Shown here: positions 23,779-36,780 of the stretch, in pieces
Layout of the letters: each line of letters opens with the position of its first letter
Position numbering within the stretch: the first letter of the stretch is position 1
Assembly: GCF_025698545.1 (NCBI RefSeq)
Contig: NC_068575.1
Coordinates: forward strand, 55,747,980 to 55,811,979
Reading direction: 5' to 3'
Source of the DNA: Gossypium raimondii
Taxonomy: Eukaryota; Streptophyta; Magnoliopsida; Malvales; Malvaceae
DNA: 64,000 bases
Translations under genes and position numbers: made by a program
Notes under the pieces: generated by a model
What the model was told of the DNA's origin: nothing
What the model saw: the letters and a program-made list of their open reading frames with translations, nothing else
The model's database searches: none

Positions 23779-26700
23779 TTGATGCTTCATCATCAAATTT
23801 TTCCTTGTCAACTGATTACAGAGGATCATCAGGAAATTGGAAGATGATAATTCTTGTTTACTGTGGCGTTGGGATCTGTTGTATGTTAATCATAAGTTTG
23901 TTAACCTAACGTAATGGACACAGAATATATGAAAGAACCGACAATCAGAGTCCATTATCCATGGTAGTCCGAACTTGTAAAGGCACTTGCAGGGGAATAC
24001 TGTTTAGCGTCTTAGTCGATAACTGTATCTTGTTGTTAGGTTTCTACAAATATCTTAATGAACATTCATTTAGAAATTTAAGATGCAGATTCTTGTTTTT
24101 AACATTGCTTGACTTGTGGTTATGGTTGTCGTAAGGTTCTTAAGCCCCCGAGCATATATGAAAACCTCTGATTTTGGATTTCCAATCTGGTTGTGAATAA
24201 TCAATGAATCTCACATGGAAATGAACTGCCGACATCCATTTTTGCCATCTATCGGTTATGCATCTATGGGTTCCATCTGGACGCATTCATAATTTACTTT
24301 TCGTGCATGTGCTGATGTCTTTTAGGGGGGTTAACTTACTCAAAACAAAGAAAGCATTCAAAGAACTAAAGTAAATGACTCTAGGCAAGAACTAAACCCA
24401 ATCACAAATAAAATAAAATGGAAATAACATATCAACTATAGTAATTATTATATTACAATTAATCAATTAAAGTAGGAGTGAACTTTGATAAAGATCTGAG
24501 GTGGCAGAATTTAGAAAGAGAAATTTGACCAATATTTGCCTAGTAACTAACCCCAACTATATATGGATTGGGCCATCCACCTAAATGTAAAAAATTTAGC
24601 ATGCATTGTTCTTAAATATTCATGGTCAGGTGCTAGCAAGCAACCTCCTCCTCCTCTTCTGTTTAATCGTTTATCTTAACAGCTTAAAATGGTCTAACCA
24701 AAAATAACAATAAAAAGTAAATTCCAACCAGTTCTGAATTTCTGACATTTGTTAGAATACTTGTGGGATGCTGACCTAAAATCTTTTATGTAGATATATA
24801 TATTCAATATTCAAATAAATGATGAAACCATTTTTTTTCCTGATCTACTCACCATTTCTTTAAATATATGCCCACAGAAAAGTGAATGAATCACATGCAT
24901 GGTATTCCATATTTACTTCACGGTTGACCCCATCCTCTTCATCAATGGATCAACTTGCCGAATAGGTGAAAATAAGAGAAAAAAAGATACTTACTCACAC
25001 ATATATATGTGGGTTTATTAAATTGGTAAGTGGTTGAAAATGAAAGTTAAAGTAGAGAGTATGATCTAATGCATGCACCACCTAGATTAGACCTACGTTC
25101 GACCGGTTCCGTTCTTACACGTTATGTTATTTGTTTTGTTTTATATCAGTGTTGCAACATGAGCCAACTGCGATGGACCAGCTGAGGACTTTCTACACAA
25201 AATACACCTACTCTCCCTCTCCCTCTCCCTCTCCCTTCTTTATTTATTTACCTTTCTTTTCTTCTCTGAATTTTACATATCTTATTGGTTGACTTCCACA
25301 AGAAAAGAAACAAGTTTCTAATTTCTTCCTTCCCAAGCTATTTACACCCACATCCCTATATGAATCAATATCTTTTGATAAAAAAATATATTCTAGTGTT
25401 CTTTTTTAAATTTGAAATGGTTGTTGTAACTTGTATATATCAAATTTTGCATAAACTATTTTTCCCATTTTGTTTCTTTTATTTTTAGAGTATGTATTTG
25501 AAATTTATGTTGAATATATATTTATATATGAATCAATATGAAGCATGATCTTAAAAAGTCAATTATATTATGAAATACATATTTAAATTTGAAATTCACC
25601 TAAAATATTGATAACATAATTTTTAATTTTCCTAAGTAAATCGAAATATTTAAAGAGTTACAACTTCTATCAATAACTCCAATCAAATTAATTAATTAAT
25701 TAATTAAACTTTAAAAATGTAATTATAATAAGAAAAACCTACATATTTAAATAGAGTGGAAGTCCACCTCAATTTTGGCATTGATTATTGTCCACGACCT
25801 ACCTATTTCAACTACGTAATTTAGTATAAGTACAGCAAATACTCAGTGCAAAATTAAACCTCCTACTAGCTAGTTTATGTGAAAGATCCTTCTGTCATAA
25901 TTTTTAAATTAAAAAAAAATCAAACATAACAATTAGAAATCAAAGTTATTATATATATAATGGTGCTGCTGAACCACCTGTGCTCTCTGAGTCTCAGCAT
26001 TGCGTTCCCATTTATGCATTTGACTTTTTTTTCTTTTTTGTTTCTCATTTTAGCAGGATATATTGTGCCGTGAGATGAGAGAGGCAAATGGGTTGGGCAC
26101 ACCTTTTTTTAACATAGAAAAAGCATTTAAAGAAAGCAAAGGTCAAAGTTTTTATGATCCATGGAATCGAATTTCAAGAATTTTATTTTGCAGGATCATA
26201 TACATGTATATATAGCAGGAAAAAAAAAAAAGGAGAGGGTGGGGTGGGGGAGGGGGCATATAGTAAAAGTATACAGATACAGGTGCAGCAGCAGCAGCAG
26301 TCAAGGAGCTATGAATTGTAGGTGGTGGTGGCTGGTGGGTTGCTCATCCAACACTAACCAAAGCTCACATGACTAAACCCATTTTCATAATTTACATCTC
26401 CCATTCCATCCTTTTCTATTAAACCCTAAAAGGGACCAAGAAAATACACACTGTTTATCTTTGCGTCACTTGTTTCATCTTTTTATTGCTTCATTGACAT
26501 TGTAGTCTTCTTCTTTTTTACTTTCTCAACTAAACTCATTTAATTCTCTTCATTCAATGCTTGAATTAAAGACCCTCTTTCATACCCTGCAAAAATTAGG
26601 TGAAAATTCGTAGAGGAAAGAGAAATAGGAAAAACAAAGAATAAGATGAGAGTTAATTTTGGGCTTTGCTACACCGAGTAATGGTTAGGACTCTTTTCTT

Positions 26701-26880
26701 TTTTTTAACAAAAAAAAGGCTTTAAGAGGTTTCAACGACCTCTCAGCGCATTTATGGTGGTGCATCTGATAGATGACACTAAAGAGAAAGAAATTAAAAA
26801 GAAAGTGGAAACAAGAGATTTGATGGTGCAATTCAAAGGAACAGTCTGTCCTTAATAATTGCCTTTCTTTATAATTTCAC
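23779..26880. other. Intergenic between ORC5 and the CYP86A gene
   Basis: No gene seen. Contents are the ORC5 3' UTR, AT-rich DNA, a (CTCTCC)n microsatellite at 25211-25237, an (AATT)n run near 25687-25708 and a purine-rich patch ggagagggtggggtggggga near 26230. The last few hundred bases are the CYP86A promoter. Confidence 0.6.
25211..25237. repeat. (CTCTCC)n microsatellite
   Basis: Four to five perfect hexamer units, ctctcc repeated. Confidence 0.85.
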
Positions 26881-26881
26881 C

Positions 26882-26889
26882 TATAAATC
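26882..26889 (+). promoter_or_regulatory. TATA box of the CYP86A gene
   Basis: tataaatc is followed by a pyrimidine-rich leader with (CTT)n at 26921-26939. That would give a 5' UTR of about 300 bases, perhaps containing an intron (ttttag|gtaagtt near 27120). Confidence 0.5.
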
Positions 26890-27215
26890 CTCTTTCTATA
26901 CTCCATTTTTGCACAATCACCTTCTTCTTCTTCTTCTTCATTTTTTTCTCTGTTTTTCAGATCTTTAATCCTCCTTTTTTTTTTTAATTTCTTGATGAAG
27001 CAGCTTTCATGTACGTAAAAACTAAAAAAAACAAAGCAGAACCCTCATTTCTTTTACGTAAAAATATCTCTTTCAGTGCTTCGTGTTTCCACATTTCTTT
27101 TTGAGAGAAAACCCATATTTTAGGTAAGTTATTGTTTTCAACTTTTCTTAGAACCATTTTTTTCTAGAGAAAATTTGAGGTAGGAGCGAGTTGTTTTGTT
27201 GTAGTTAAGAGGTAT

Positions 27216-28802
27216 ATGGATATATCGACTGCATTGCTCCTTTTGGCGGCTATCACAGCTTACCTGCTGTGGTTCACGTTCATCTCACGGTCGTTACGAG
27301 GTCCACGTGTCTGGCCTCTATTGGGCAGCCTTCCGGGCTTAATCGAGAACTGTGACCGCATGCATGACTGGATCTCCGACAACCTCCGCGCTTGCGGCGG
27401 TACGTACCAGACCTGCATTTGTGCCATCCCCTTCTTGGCTCGAAAACAAGGTCTCGTGACGGTCACGTGCGATCCCAGGAATTTGGAGCACATCCTCAAG
27501 TCTCGTTTCGACAATTATCCCAAAGGTCCCACGTGGCAAGCCGTGTTCCATGATCTTCTCGGTCAAGGCATCTTCAACTCCGACGGTGACACGTGGCTCT
27601 TCCAAAGGAGGACCGCCGCGCTGGAATTCACCACCAGGACTCTCCGCCAAGCCATGGCTCGTTGGGTTAGTCGAGCCATCAAGCTACGCTTCTGCCCCAT
27701 TCTAGAGAAAGCTCAAAGCCAAGGTCAGCCGGTTGATCTACAAGACGTATTGCTTAGGCTCACCTTTGATAACATTTGCGGCTTAGCTTTTGGTAAAGAT
27801 CCACAAACATGCGCCCAAGGTTTACCCAAAAATGGCTTCGCTTCAGCTTTCGACCGAGCCACCGAGGCCTCTCTTCAAAGGTTTATTTTGCCAGAGGTTT
27901 TGTGGAAGCTAAAGAGATGGCTCCGGCTTGGCTTAGAAGTGAGTCTGAGCCGAAGCTTAGGCCACATGGATGAATATCTATCCAACGTCATCAATACACG
28001 TAAGCAAGAATTGCTGAGTCAGCAAAAAGATGGGAACCCACACGACGATTTGCTGTCGAGATTTATGAAGAAAAAGGAATCCTACTCAGACGAGTTTCTC
28101 CAACACGTGGCACTCAATTTCATCCTAGCTGGACGTGACACATCAGCCGTTGCTCTAAGCTGGTTCTTTTGGCTCATCTCTCAACACCCAACAGTTGAAG
28201 ACAACATCCTAAGGGAAATCTGCAACGTCTTAATCGAGACACGTGGCATTGACACGTCAACGTGGCTTGACGAGCCCTTAGGGTTCGAAGAACTTGACCG
28301 ACTGATATATTTGAAGGCAGCATTATCAGAAACCCTAAGGCTATACCCTTCGGTGCCGGAGGATTCAAAGCACGTGGTGGCCGATGACGTGCTGCCGGAT
28401 GGGACTTTTGTTCCGGCGGGGTCGTCGGTGACGTATTCAATATATTCAGTAGGGAGAATGAGGTCAACATGGGGTGACGATTGCCTCGAGTTTCGTCCTC
28501 AAAGGTGGTTGTCAGCGGACGGGGAGGAATTTATAAAGCATGACTCTTATAAATTCGTGGCGTTCAATGCAGGGCCAAGAATATGTTTAGGGAAAGGATT
28601 GGCTTATCTACAAATGAAGTCGGTGGCGGCTGCGGCACTGCTGAGACATAAGCTGACTTTGGTGCCTGGCCATAAGGTGGAGCAGAAAATGTCACTGACG
28701 TTGTTTATGAAATATGGGCTTAAAGTTAACGTGCATGGAAGAGATTTGGGGGCAATTGTTGAAAAGATTACGAGTGAAGAGAAAATGCAGGGTAAATTGT
28801 GA
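27216..28802 (+). CDS. Cytochrome P450 CYP86A (CYP86A2/CYP86A8-like) fatty acid omega-hydroxylase
   Basis: CYP86A enzymes sit in the ER membrane and hydroxylate the terminal carbon of C12-C18 fatty acids, using NADPH-P450 reductase; the products are cutin monomers. One uninterrupted coding exon gives 528 aa. Residues 1-25 are the membrane anchor, followed by the hinge [13 protein letters not shown] (29-41). The I-helix oxygen-binding motif is AGRDTS (305-310), the K-helix ExxR is ETLR (372-375), and the haem loop is [10 protein letters not shown] (450-459) with ligand C457. [20 protein letters not shown] (58-77) is typical of CYP86A. The coding region is much more GC-rich than its surroundings. 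It converges on the PHT4;4 gene. From gene order, the locus matches At4g00360 (CYP86A2) and its duplicate At2g45970 (CYP86A8), so both names could apply. Long antisense open frames at 27260-27650 are shadows. Confidence 0.95.
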   Translation: MDISTALLLLAAITAYLLWFTFISRSLRGPRVWPLLGSLPGLIENCDRMHDWISDNLRACGGTYQTCICAIPFLARKQGLVTVTCDPRNLEHILKSRFDNYPKGPTWQAVFHDLLGQGIFNSDGDTWLFQRRTAALEFTTRTLRQAMARWVSRAIKLRFCPILEKAQSQGQPVDLQDVLLRLTFDNICGLAFGKDPQTCAQGLPKNGFASAFDRATEASLQRFILPEVLWKLKRWLRLGLEVSLSRSLGHMDEYLSNVINTRKQELLSQQKDGNPHDDLLSRFMKKKESYSDEFLQHVALNFILAGRDTSAVALSWFFWLISQHPTVEDNILREICNVLIETRGIDTSTWLDEPLGFEELDRLIYLKAALSETLRLYPSVPEDSKHVVADDVLPDGTFVPAGSSVTYSIYSVGRMRSTWGDDCLEFRPQRWLSADGEEFIKHDSYKFVAFNAGPRICLGKGLAYLQMKSVAAAALLRHKLTLVPGHKVEQKMSLTLFMKYGLKVNVHGRDLGAIVEKITSEEKMQGKL

Positions 28803-29873
28803 ATTTTAGTGCAAATATATAAGGCATGGTGATGAGAGTGATGATCAGATGGGGCGGGGGCCACTCAGAGTTGCATTCTTCACGGATATTGAGCAAGCAA
28901 GGAAGTTGGGTACATAAATCATGGAAGATCCTTTTATAAGATAGAAAGGAAGGAGAGGTATTTTTAATTTACAATTTAATATATATACTTCTTTGCTTTT
29001 CTTGTAGGGAATCTTTTGAATTTATTTTATAAAATTGTTTCATAAATCTTCTTGTTTGTTTGTAATGGAATTGGGCGTGACATGAATTCAATCATTCAAT
29101 GAATTAATTAAGTTAATTTACTTTGAATACATATTGGGATCTGATTATTTTATTCTTTCTGTTGTCTCAAGTTAGGATGATATGAACATCTTCCTTCCAA
29201 AAGGGTTTTTAAATGATAAGCTTGCTTTCAGTATTAAATAAAATAACAAAAATATCCCTTTTAATTTTGTCACTTTTATTTTGATTTTTAAGTCTTTACA
29301 CTTTCGGACGGAAGTATTAGCTGTTTGTAGGCCAGAATAGACCCACATTTCCCCTTGAAATCTGGCCCAAAAAGTCCCGTTCGAATAGTACCCGTTCTAA
29401 ATGAAGGCATACAACTATAAATGTATGCACCCAACTTCAAATTACAGCATTAAGGACCCCTTATCTCTCCTACAATTAGACATGTAATGTATGGCCCACC
29501 ATGTTAGGGAGGTATGCAGCACAGGGTGAAATATTTAGTTTAACTCGGGCATCCGAATTGTACACATTATTTGTGTCTCAACATTTTATGGGCAAAGATA
29601 TTGTTTCATGGGTCGGAACAAAATATTAGCAATAAAGTCAATACACTCGAAACAAAAATGAACTAAGAAAAAAAACAAAGGAATTTAGCCTTTAAATAAA
29701 ACATTTCTCCGGCCAACTAAGTGTTTTTTTGAACTGCACAAGAGGCTTATAAGATGGTATAAAAGGCTGTTTGATCATGGATTTTTCACTCACCTTCGCT
29801 CCTTTTTCTATCGCTTCCGAAAGTTGTCTTGCTTGGTTATGTAGGATGCAGTTGTTCCGGGTATAGTATTTTA
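28803..29873. other. Intergenic between convergent CYP86A and PHT4;4 genes
   Basis: Holds the two 3' UTRs. No open frame of interest and no repeat identified. Confidence 0.6.
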
Positions 29874-32800
29874 CTAGTCGAGTATCTTCTCTCCGGTTGA
29901 AAATAAGTTCCAGACTAATGTGCCTATGATGTACAATGCAACCGACACCTTAAACACATCATCCCATGAGCCTGCGGAGGATATGTTTGTAGATGTGAAT
30001 AAAATAAACTTGATGTGGCATATAGGAGAATCAAATCAACATGAGGCCAATTCAAACCTCGTTGGAGTATGTAGCCAGTAGCAGCTGTACCAAAAACACC
30101 AGCCAGCACTCCAGCAGTGTTAGACAGTCCTAATAGAACTCCCTGTGATCGACCTAAACAAGTTACTTCCAAAAAAGGAAAAGAAAATTGCCATTCTTGA
30201 ACACTGATGATTAAGGGAATTGTTTAAATAAAAACCACATAGAGAATTACTCTTCCAAAATAGAAAAAAGCCTTACTAGTTATGTTTATTTGAGGATTAT
30301 CATATCGATATGCTATTATTGGTTCTAGCACTTGCAGACATGTCAAACTGATTTTACCATGTATCGCCCTAAGTGTTTGGGAAGATTGCTTCCATCTTTC
30401 ACATTTTTACAAAAGTACAGTATGAGCAGAAAAGTACTGGGATATCATTATAATAAATGACATCTCCTTTTAGTTATAAATTATATTCTATTATAAGAAA
30501 CTCACAGCATAGCGTGGGCCAATGTCTTGGTGATTGGAATAAAGACCAGACTGAGAAAATGCATCTGATCCCTGTCGAGAAAATAAAATTATGGATCACT
30601 ATCTCTGCCAGATGTGACAAATTAAGAACCTCAATAGAAACCAAACACCTAAGCCGGTTTGTATGGCCAGTCTAATACAGGAGTTTCCTGCACACACTGT
30701 TTTTTATATAAAAAGAAAGGAAGTTTATCTGGATAAGAATCTCATAGCTGTGGAGGAATAAAAATGAAGATGGCAATGCCCAAATTCAAAGATGAGGTTA
30801 AACTGAAAAACAAAAAATGATACCTGACTACATGCCATGCACAGCACTGCCATAGCAGGAGTTCTGACATAGCTTAGCTGTGTAAGGAAGAAGGCTGGCC
30901 CCAGAAAGCCTATCGATTGCATGATCTGCAAAATTAACTAGTTATGACATGATTACATTAAGAGGCATGTATCAAGTAGTCTTACAATCACTTCATCAAC
31001 TTTCTGACTGAACTACTAAATTTCTTTTCTATCTTATCTCAGGTCAAGTCTAAATGCCATGTGAGACTTCTACTGTATAACCGCTGGCTTCTAGGTGTGA
31101 TTTTGTTCCCTCAATAAATCAAGTTAACCTTTGAAATTTATAAGAATTTCTAAGATGGTACGAGTTGTTTGTGATACCATGCAACCATGATGCGTACAGA
31201 AAAGACCAGGAGATTGAATTTAACTAAGACGCAGAAGGGTTATAACCAGAGTTATCAATCAAATACTACAAATTGGTACATTCAAGCATTTAATAATCCT
31301 TTGAAATAGTCAAACTTCAAGAATCAACGAAGAACTAATCCTTGCCTTCCTCACTGCTGTTATGGAAAGACCTCTGCTAACGAGTGTGTCTGCAATCCAC
31401 CCTCCTATATTTGCAAAGGCGGCCATAGTCAACCAAGGCAAAACACAGAGGAGTCCAGATTCAGTGAGATTGAACTTTAAAACCTATAAGAACAACCACA
31501 AAGTTAGCTATCATTTTCTGGCTGCTAGATTAGATTTGTAAAAAAGGCTAAAGGTAAGATAGCTAGGAAACAGTAGCGAGAAATTAGAAATTAATGATCA
31601 GCAAATCTAATTCACAGCACACCAAACATGAATTTTGGCAGGTAAGGATGAATTCATGGAAAGGCATGGGCTGGAACAGCAATACAGCCTGCACCTGAGC
31701 TGTGAGCCATACACACTTCATGCCTCATACCCAGCAAGGCAATAAGTGCTGATGAGAGATGCCAAGTCTCTTCAGAAACATATGCCAAAGCTAATATCTG
31801 ATATTCAGATAAAATATTGCAAATGCAAGTGAAAATTTAAGCAAATGAAAAGCATGTCTTGTAGACTTTACTCGATGCCAATTGTAAGGTTGACATTGTT
31901 CATTGAACATGTTTCAAATACCTGATTGTAGTAAGTAGGCATCCATGTCAAGAGAATAAAAGTTCCCCAATTATGGCAGAAGTGAGAGATTATAAGAGCC
32001 CAAACAGGAGCTTTTGATAAGATTAACCGCCATGGAATGACCTTAACAGGTTCCTTTGATATGCTGCCTCCCATGATTAGTTTCTTTTCTTCTTTACTAA
32101 GTTCTGGGTCTTCCTCTGGGGAGCTATATGCCTGAGAACCAACACCCACAAGTGGTACAAAGAAGTTCAAACTGAGTATTAAGGAGTGACATCCAAATGA
32201 ACGTACATTAATTCAATCACTTCCCCTTTTTATGCATAGAATATCCCAAACTAGTTGTTTAGAGTGTCTGATTTATAGTAAAAAAGTAAGCTTGGCAGTC
32301 AAAAACTTTTAGTTATAATGGGAGCAGAAATGGCTGGATTTCTAACATGTCTCATAGGATATGAACAGGTACGGTTTGTTTTAAGCTCATTTCAAGCATC
32401 ATGCAGCCTAATCACTTACAAATGATTAGTTCCAGAGGAGAGATTTTTATGTCGATTCTTTTAATATATTTTGAATAAGGCTAAAGGAATTAGGGCCTTA
32501 CTTTTCTGAGCCATAAAGCAAACCAGATGCTTCCAAGGGAGCCAAATGAGTAGAAAACAGATGGCCACCCGAATTTGTGGATTAAGATGGGGGAGAAAGC
32601 CAGCCCAGTAACAGAACCAAGATACATGCCACTGTATACAAGTGCAAGTGATCTACTTCTCTCTGACACTGGAATCCACTTAGAAAGTAGGTTGTTCATT
32701 GCTGGCATAGCCACACCCTGCAAACAAAATAGATCAAACAGATGAGAATTCTTGCGTTTTCGTTCTGGGAAGTTAGGAACTATTGGCCAAGTGAATAATG

Positions 32801-34895
32801 TTACGGAGTTATAATAGTAAAAGTCTCTAATCCATTAAACCTGACGAATTATTTTTCTTTTCCTATCATTCTTTCACCTACTTCAAACTTACAAGTTGAT
32901 TAACATTAATAAAAATTTTCTAACTTCTTAGCCAATTAGAACAGAAACAAAAAGGCTGCTTCACTCAGCAGGTGAATTTTGGAGGTAATAGGTGATCAAC
33001 CACAAGTCAGCACAGGATAAATATTAGAAACCAACAAGCAAAGCAGGGCCAACCTCGCCAATTCCCATAAAAGCACGCATAATAAGTAAAAATGGAAGTC
33101 CAATTTTCGCAGCGATTGGCGTCAAAATTGTAGCTACTGACCACCAGACAACACCAAAACCCAGGACTAGCTTTCCACCTATTTTGTCTGCCCATATGCC
33201 TCCAAGAATCTATGTGTCAAAAGAAAAGACCATATTAAAAAGATTAGAAGAATATCTGGCATCAACAAACACTGAATGAAAACCACATAGAGGTTAAAGC
33301 GTGCCAATGTAATGAACTTCCTAAATAGAAACTAAATAATTCTGCATATTTTAAAGTAGTTGAACCACACCTGAGTGAGCAGATAGCCCCAGAAAAAAGA
33401 GGACTGAATCAAACCAACTGTTGCACTATTCCAGTTAAACTCTTTTGACATAGGGAGTATAGCAATGCTCATGTTGACCTGCAAAACGAATATATAACAC
33501 ACAGCTGAGTCAGCAAGCATATAGAGATGTATAGTGGTCCTATAGTTTATAAGAGAGTTACTAACACGGTCCATGTTGCATAACAGAAATGCTGCAAAAC
33601 ACAGGAGTACAATAACCCAGCGCTTTGGAAAACTCTGCCACCAAGGGATATCTCGTTCAACTAGAATAGCTTCATTGTTTTCATCAGGAGACGGCAAAGA
33701 GTCCAACTTCGCTTCTGTTATGTCATACTCCTCAGATTTATAGAAAGCAGAAGTCCTGTTTTCTACTATTTTGTCCTTGTCACCTGCCTCAAGCCAACCT
33801 CCAGGCGAGGAACTTGAGAAAGAACAGCATGCAAAACTTCCTTTACTTATTTGTTGAGGATAATCTCTGTGAGACTTATCACTATGGTGCAGTGACAACA
33901 AAATAAGTTGCCTTCCATTCGGAGAAACTGATATAGGTTTCACAATGTTCCCATGCACAACAGCTACAGATAATCTTTCTCCCCTGGGAAGCAAGATGGC
34001 TTGCTCCCCTCGACATAGTATACCTGCCATTGTCATAGTTTACAACACTCAGCCAGAGCTACCAAATTACAGAGATATTCCAGATGTAAAAGACACTTGA
34101 TTTGTGTGCCAATTCAGTATAGTAATTGACATTAAATGGAGAATGAAGCTAATAAGGAATATCCATTAAATACAGTATTTAAAATTCAAAGTAGAACCAT
34201 TGCATTTAATACACGTTTAATATAGATAAAGGGGAATCATGGGACTACGCAGACAAGGCGGATTTCCCAAAGTTTATGACCAGTCAATAACTTTTACTTA
34301 CAGTCCACAGCAACCTCATATCCATCGAAACCGTAAAACAATTGAAACCCCCATTTTATGTATTATCCAGTTTGGCAAAACAATCTTCTAATTATTTGCA
34401 GAAAAAGAATGGAAATCGAAAAGATGAGAAGACTGAAACTGTAGTTTCATCATCAATTAATCAAAATTCAAACTGTTTACCAAGCAAACCACTAAATTCA
34501 GCAGGAAAAAGAAATCAAAGCAACATCATTTATCAATTATCCACTTCACATTTGAACTTCGGAATAGAAAAATCAAGATATATACTTCATGCAATCATAT
34601 TTAATCAGATTCCACGGTAGCTAAGGCTCCAAGCTACTGTTATCCACCTCAAAATGAAATTCAAATCCAAAGACGTATCAATGCAAAATTGATAACTTCT
34701 AAGAAAAAAAATAAACCAGGAGGCGAGAAACCAGGGGAAAAGAACATGCAAGTATTCAATCCTCGAGAAAAAAAATGCAGATGAACATTAAGCTCAAACA
34801 ACAATTGGAATCATCTCCAATTAAGGTAGTAAAACAATACCTGAACCGATAAAATGACCGAAATTCCGGTTGGAAACCAAACCGCTCATAGCCAT
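29874..34895 (-). CDS. PHT4;4: PHT4;4-type chloroplast ascorbate/anion transporter (MFS, SLC17-like)
   Basis: Members of PHT4 are MFS anion carriers; PHT4;4 moves ascorbate across the plastid envelope for the xanthophyll cycle and can carry phosphate. Eleven exons join in frame: 34841-34895, 33566-34023, 33371-33478, 33054-33209, 32502-32717, 31922-32131, 31346-31483, 30824-30925, 30506-30571, 30058-30142, 29874-29971 (1692 nt, 563 aa). The true start is the small first exon, MAMSGLVSNRNFGHFIGSG, which matches the PHT4;4 N-terminus; an ATG in the following intron (34034-34036) is in frame but spurious. Residues 1 to about 130 are a Ser-rich plastid transit region. The membrane core starts at RWVIVLLCFAAFLLCNMDRV (about 153-172). 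Signatures include SSFFWGYLLTQ, SHFCHNWGTFILLTWMPTYY and DAFSQSGLYSNHQDIGPRYA. Intron 7 has a GC donor. It lies between two cutin genes. Confidence 0.93.
30926..31345 (-). other. GC-AG intron (intron 7 of PHT4;4)
   Basis: Minus strand donor AGGAAG|GCAAGG and acceptor tttgcAG|ATCATG. No GT lies at a position that keeps the frame, and the protein reads correctly through the join (SITAVRK|IMQSIGF). GC-AG introns are a minor but normal class. Confidence 0.85.
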
Positions 34896-36780
34896 TGCAG
34901 AAACACAAGTTTTAGAGCGAAAGAGTGTGAGGCTTAAAAGCTAATTATACCATTCAGCTATAAAAGAATGCTCAAAAAATCTATAACCGATACAGTGTTT
35001 TTAGCTCTTTGTCCAAACGTCCTTCGACGCTTGAACGGATAAACAAAAGATTCTTTTTTTTTCTTCGATAGAAATTTTGTTGTGGATGCTTTATTTTTAT
35101 TATTATTATTAATTTTCTTTCAAAGCGGGAAAAATCTCAGTGGTTTAATATAAGGAAGCAAAGGAGGGTCGAAAGTGTGACACGTGAGATATTAATCCAC
35201 TGAAAGATGAAGAAGCAACAGGATCCTGAAAATACCCCTCCATGCACTTCGATATTACGGTGAGATTTGTGTGGCATAGACGGTAAATAAGTTGTTTTAA
35301 AATGAGTGTTTTTGGAAATGAGATGGGGGAAATCTCAACCGCGGTTAACGAGAAGCGCCGCCACCCTCCTTGTCGCTAAAAAGTTATAAGTTGGGACAAA
35401 GGCACGCCGGAAAAGGACCTGAACTAATATTGAAATTGAAGTGCTAGCAAATTTTAATTAACTACTTTTTTATTTTAGAAAATCCATTTGTGGAATTTTA
35501 TCATCGTGACAATTGGAAGTGGAAAATATGGTACAATGAATTTTTCTTTTCTTTTTCTGCATCATATCATATTTAACAAAATTTCCATTTTTCATTAAAC
35601 CGATTCAATTAATTGACTGACCTTATTATAATTTTTATTTACTAGATGATACATATATAGAGGTATTCTCAGACGTTGAACCAAGTAGTTACCTAAATTG
35701 GTTCGGAAAAAAATTATTTTGATTAATATTTTAATTACGAAGAAAAATATAATGCAAAAGTATAAACATAGATGCATTCGTCACTCAAGTCCAAAAAATA
35801 GCTGACTTACATGCAAAAGGGCCACATGGCCTAGCACAATCAATCAACCTACAACAACTCAAAAAGCTAGATTGATCAGACTCCATGGATCAAACAATGG
35901 AACCCAAAAGGCACAAAATCGAAAGGAAAAACAAACCAATAGTATCAAGCAACATAAATAAAAACTTTAAACAATCTATACTCTACAATTAAAGTGGTCT
36001 AGGCATCGGGCTTATCATCAACCATTTTTTCAAAATCAAACCTTCAGATTAGTTGGATTAAGATATTGATTTAGAATAAAAGATTGAATTAATTGAATTG
36101 TAAATTGTATAAATTAAATTAATTTTATCTATTTTTAATAATTTATTTAATTAAATTAATTAAATTGATCGAATTAAAAATTAATAATTTAATTAGTAAC
36201 TAGATCGAATTAAAAATCAACAAACGAAAATCCACTTAATTTGAGTTTTTGAAAGAAAACACACATTAAATTGAAGCATAGATCTCATTGAGAAAGGAAA
36301 AATAAAGAATCATCCTTGAAAAAAAAAATAAAGGGAATAAAAATAAAGTGAAAAAAGGTGCACTTTCGCGTAAGAAAAGGGGCAGGGAAATAAGCGCAGA
36401 AACAACTCGTAGAAAAGACCGACTCAACTCTTTCTAACATGCAAAATTAACTTATTCGAAACACCTGCCCTGCCTGCAAATTAAATTTTAGTCATACTAA
36501 TACAACATCATTTCATTATGGAAATGGTAAATGTAACCCATCAAACAATAGCAAAGTTTGCATGAAAGTAATACGCAAAAGTCGAAGCAATTATACATTT
36601 TAACAAATATGACATAAATGACGAATCCCTCAAAGACCTCTCATTTCATAATATGCTCAAAGCAAATTAGTGCTCCCCAGACATCCACTTTAGAAAAATA
36701 CCAAACTAATTAAGCCTCCTAATGTCACTTTCTAAATCCATATGTTTTGAGAAATTCTCCTGAAATGCGACAAACCCAAC
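34896..36780. other. Intergenic: PHT4;4 promoter side and GPAT 3' flank
   Basis: The lower part is the PHT4;4 5' UTR and promoter. The rest is AT-rich with no gene. The bases just below 36781 are the GPAT 3' UTR. Confidence 0.55.
35181..35186 (-). promoter_or_regulatory. G-box (CACGTG) upstream of PHT4;4
   Basis: tgacacgtgaga lies about 290 bases before the PHT4;4 start codon. G-boxes bind bZIP/bHLH factors and are common in light-responsive plastid genes. A single 6-base match is weak evidence. Confidence 0.3.

Noticed and set aside
27260-27650. Long antisense open frames across the CYP86A gene
   Set aside because: GC-rich coding sequence leaves the opposite strand open by chance; no family similarity.
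33332-34036. Open frame starting MTMAGILCRGEQ as the start of the PHT4;4 protein
   Set aside because: The ATG lies upstream of the acceptor AG at 34024-34025, in the intron. The exon at 34841-34895 supplies the family's N-terminus and the right phase.
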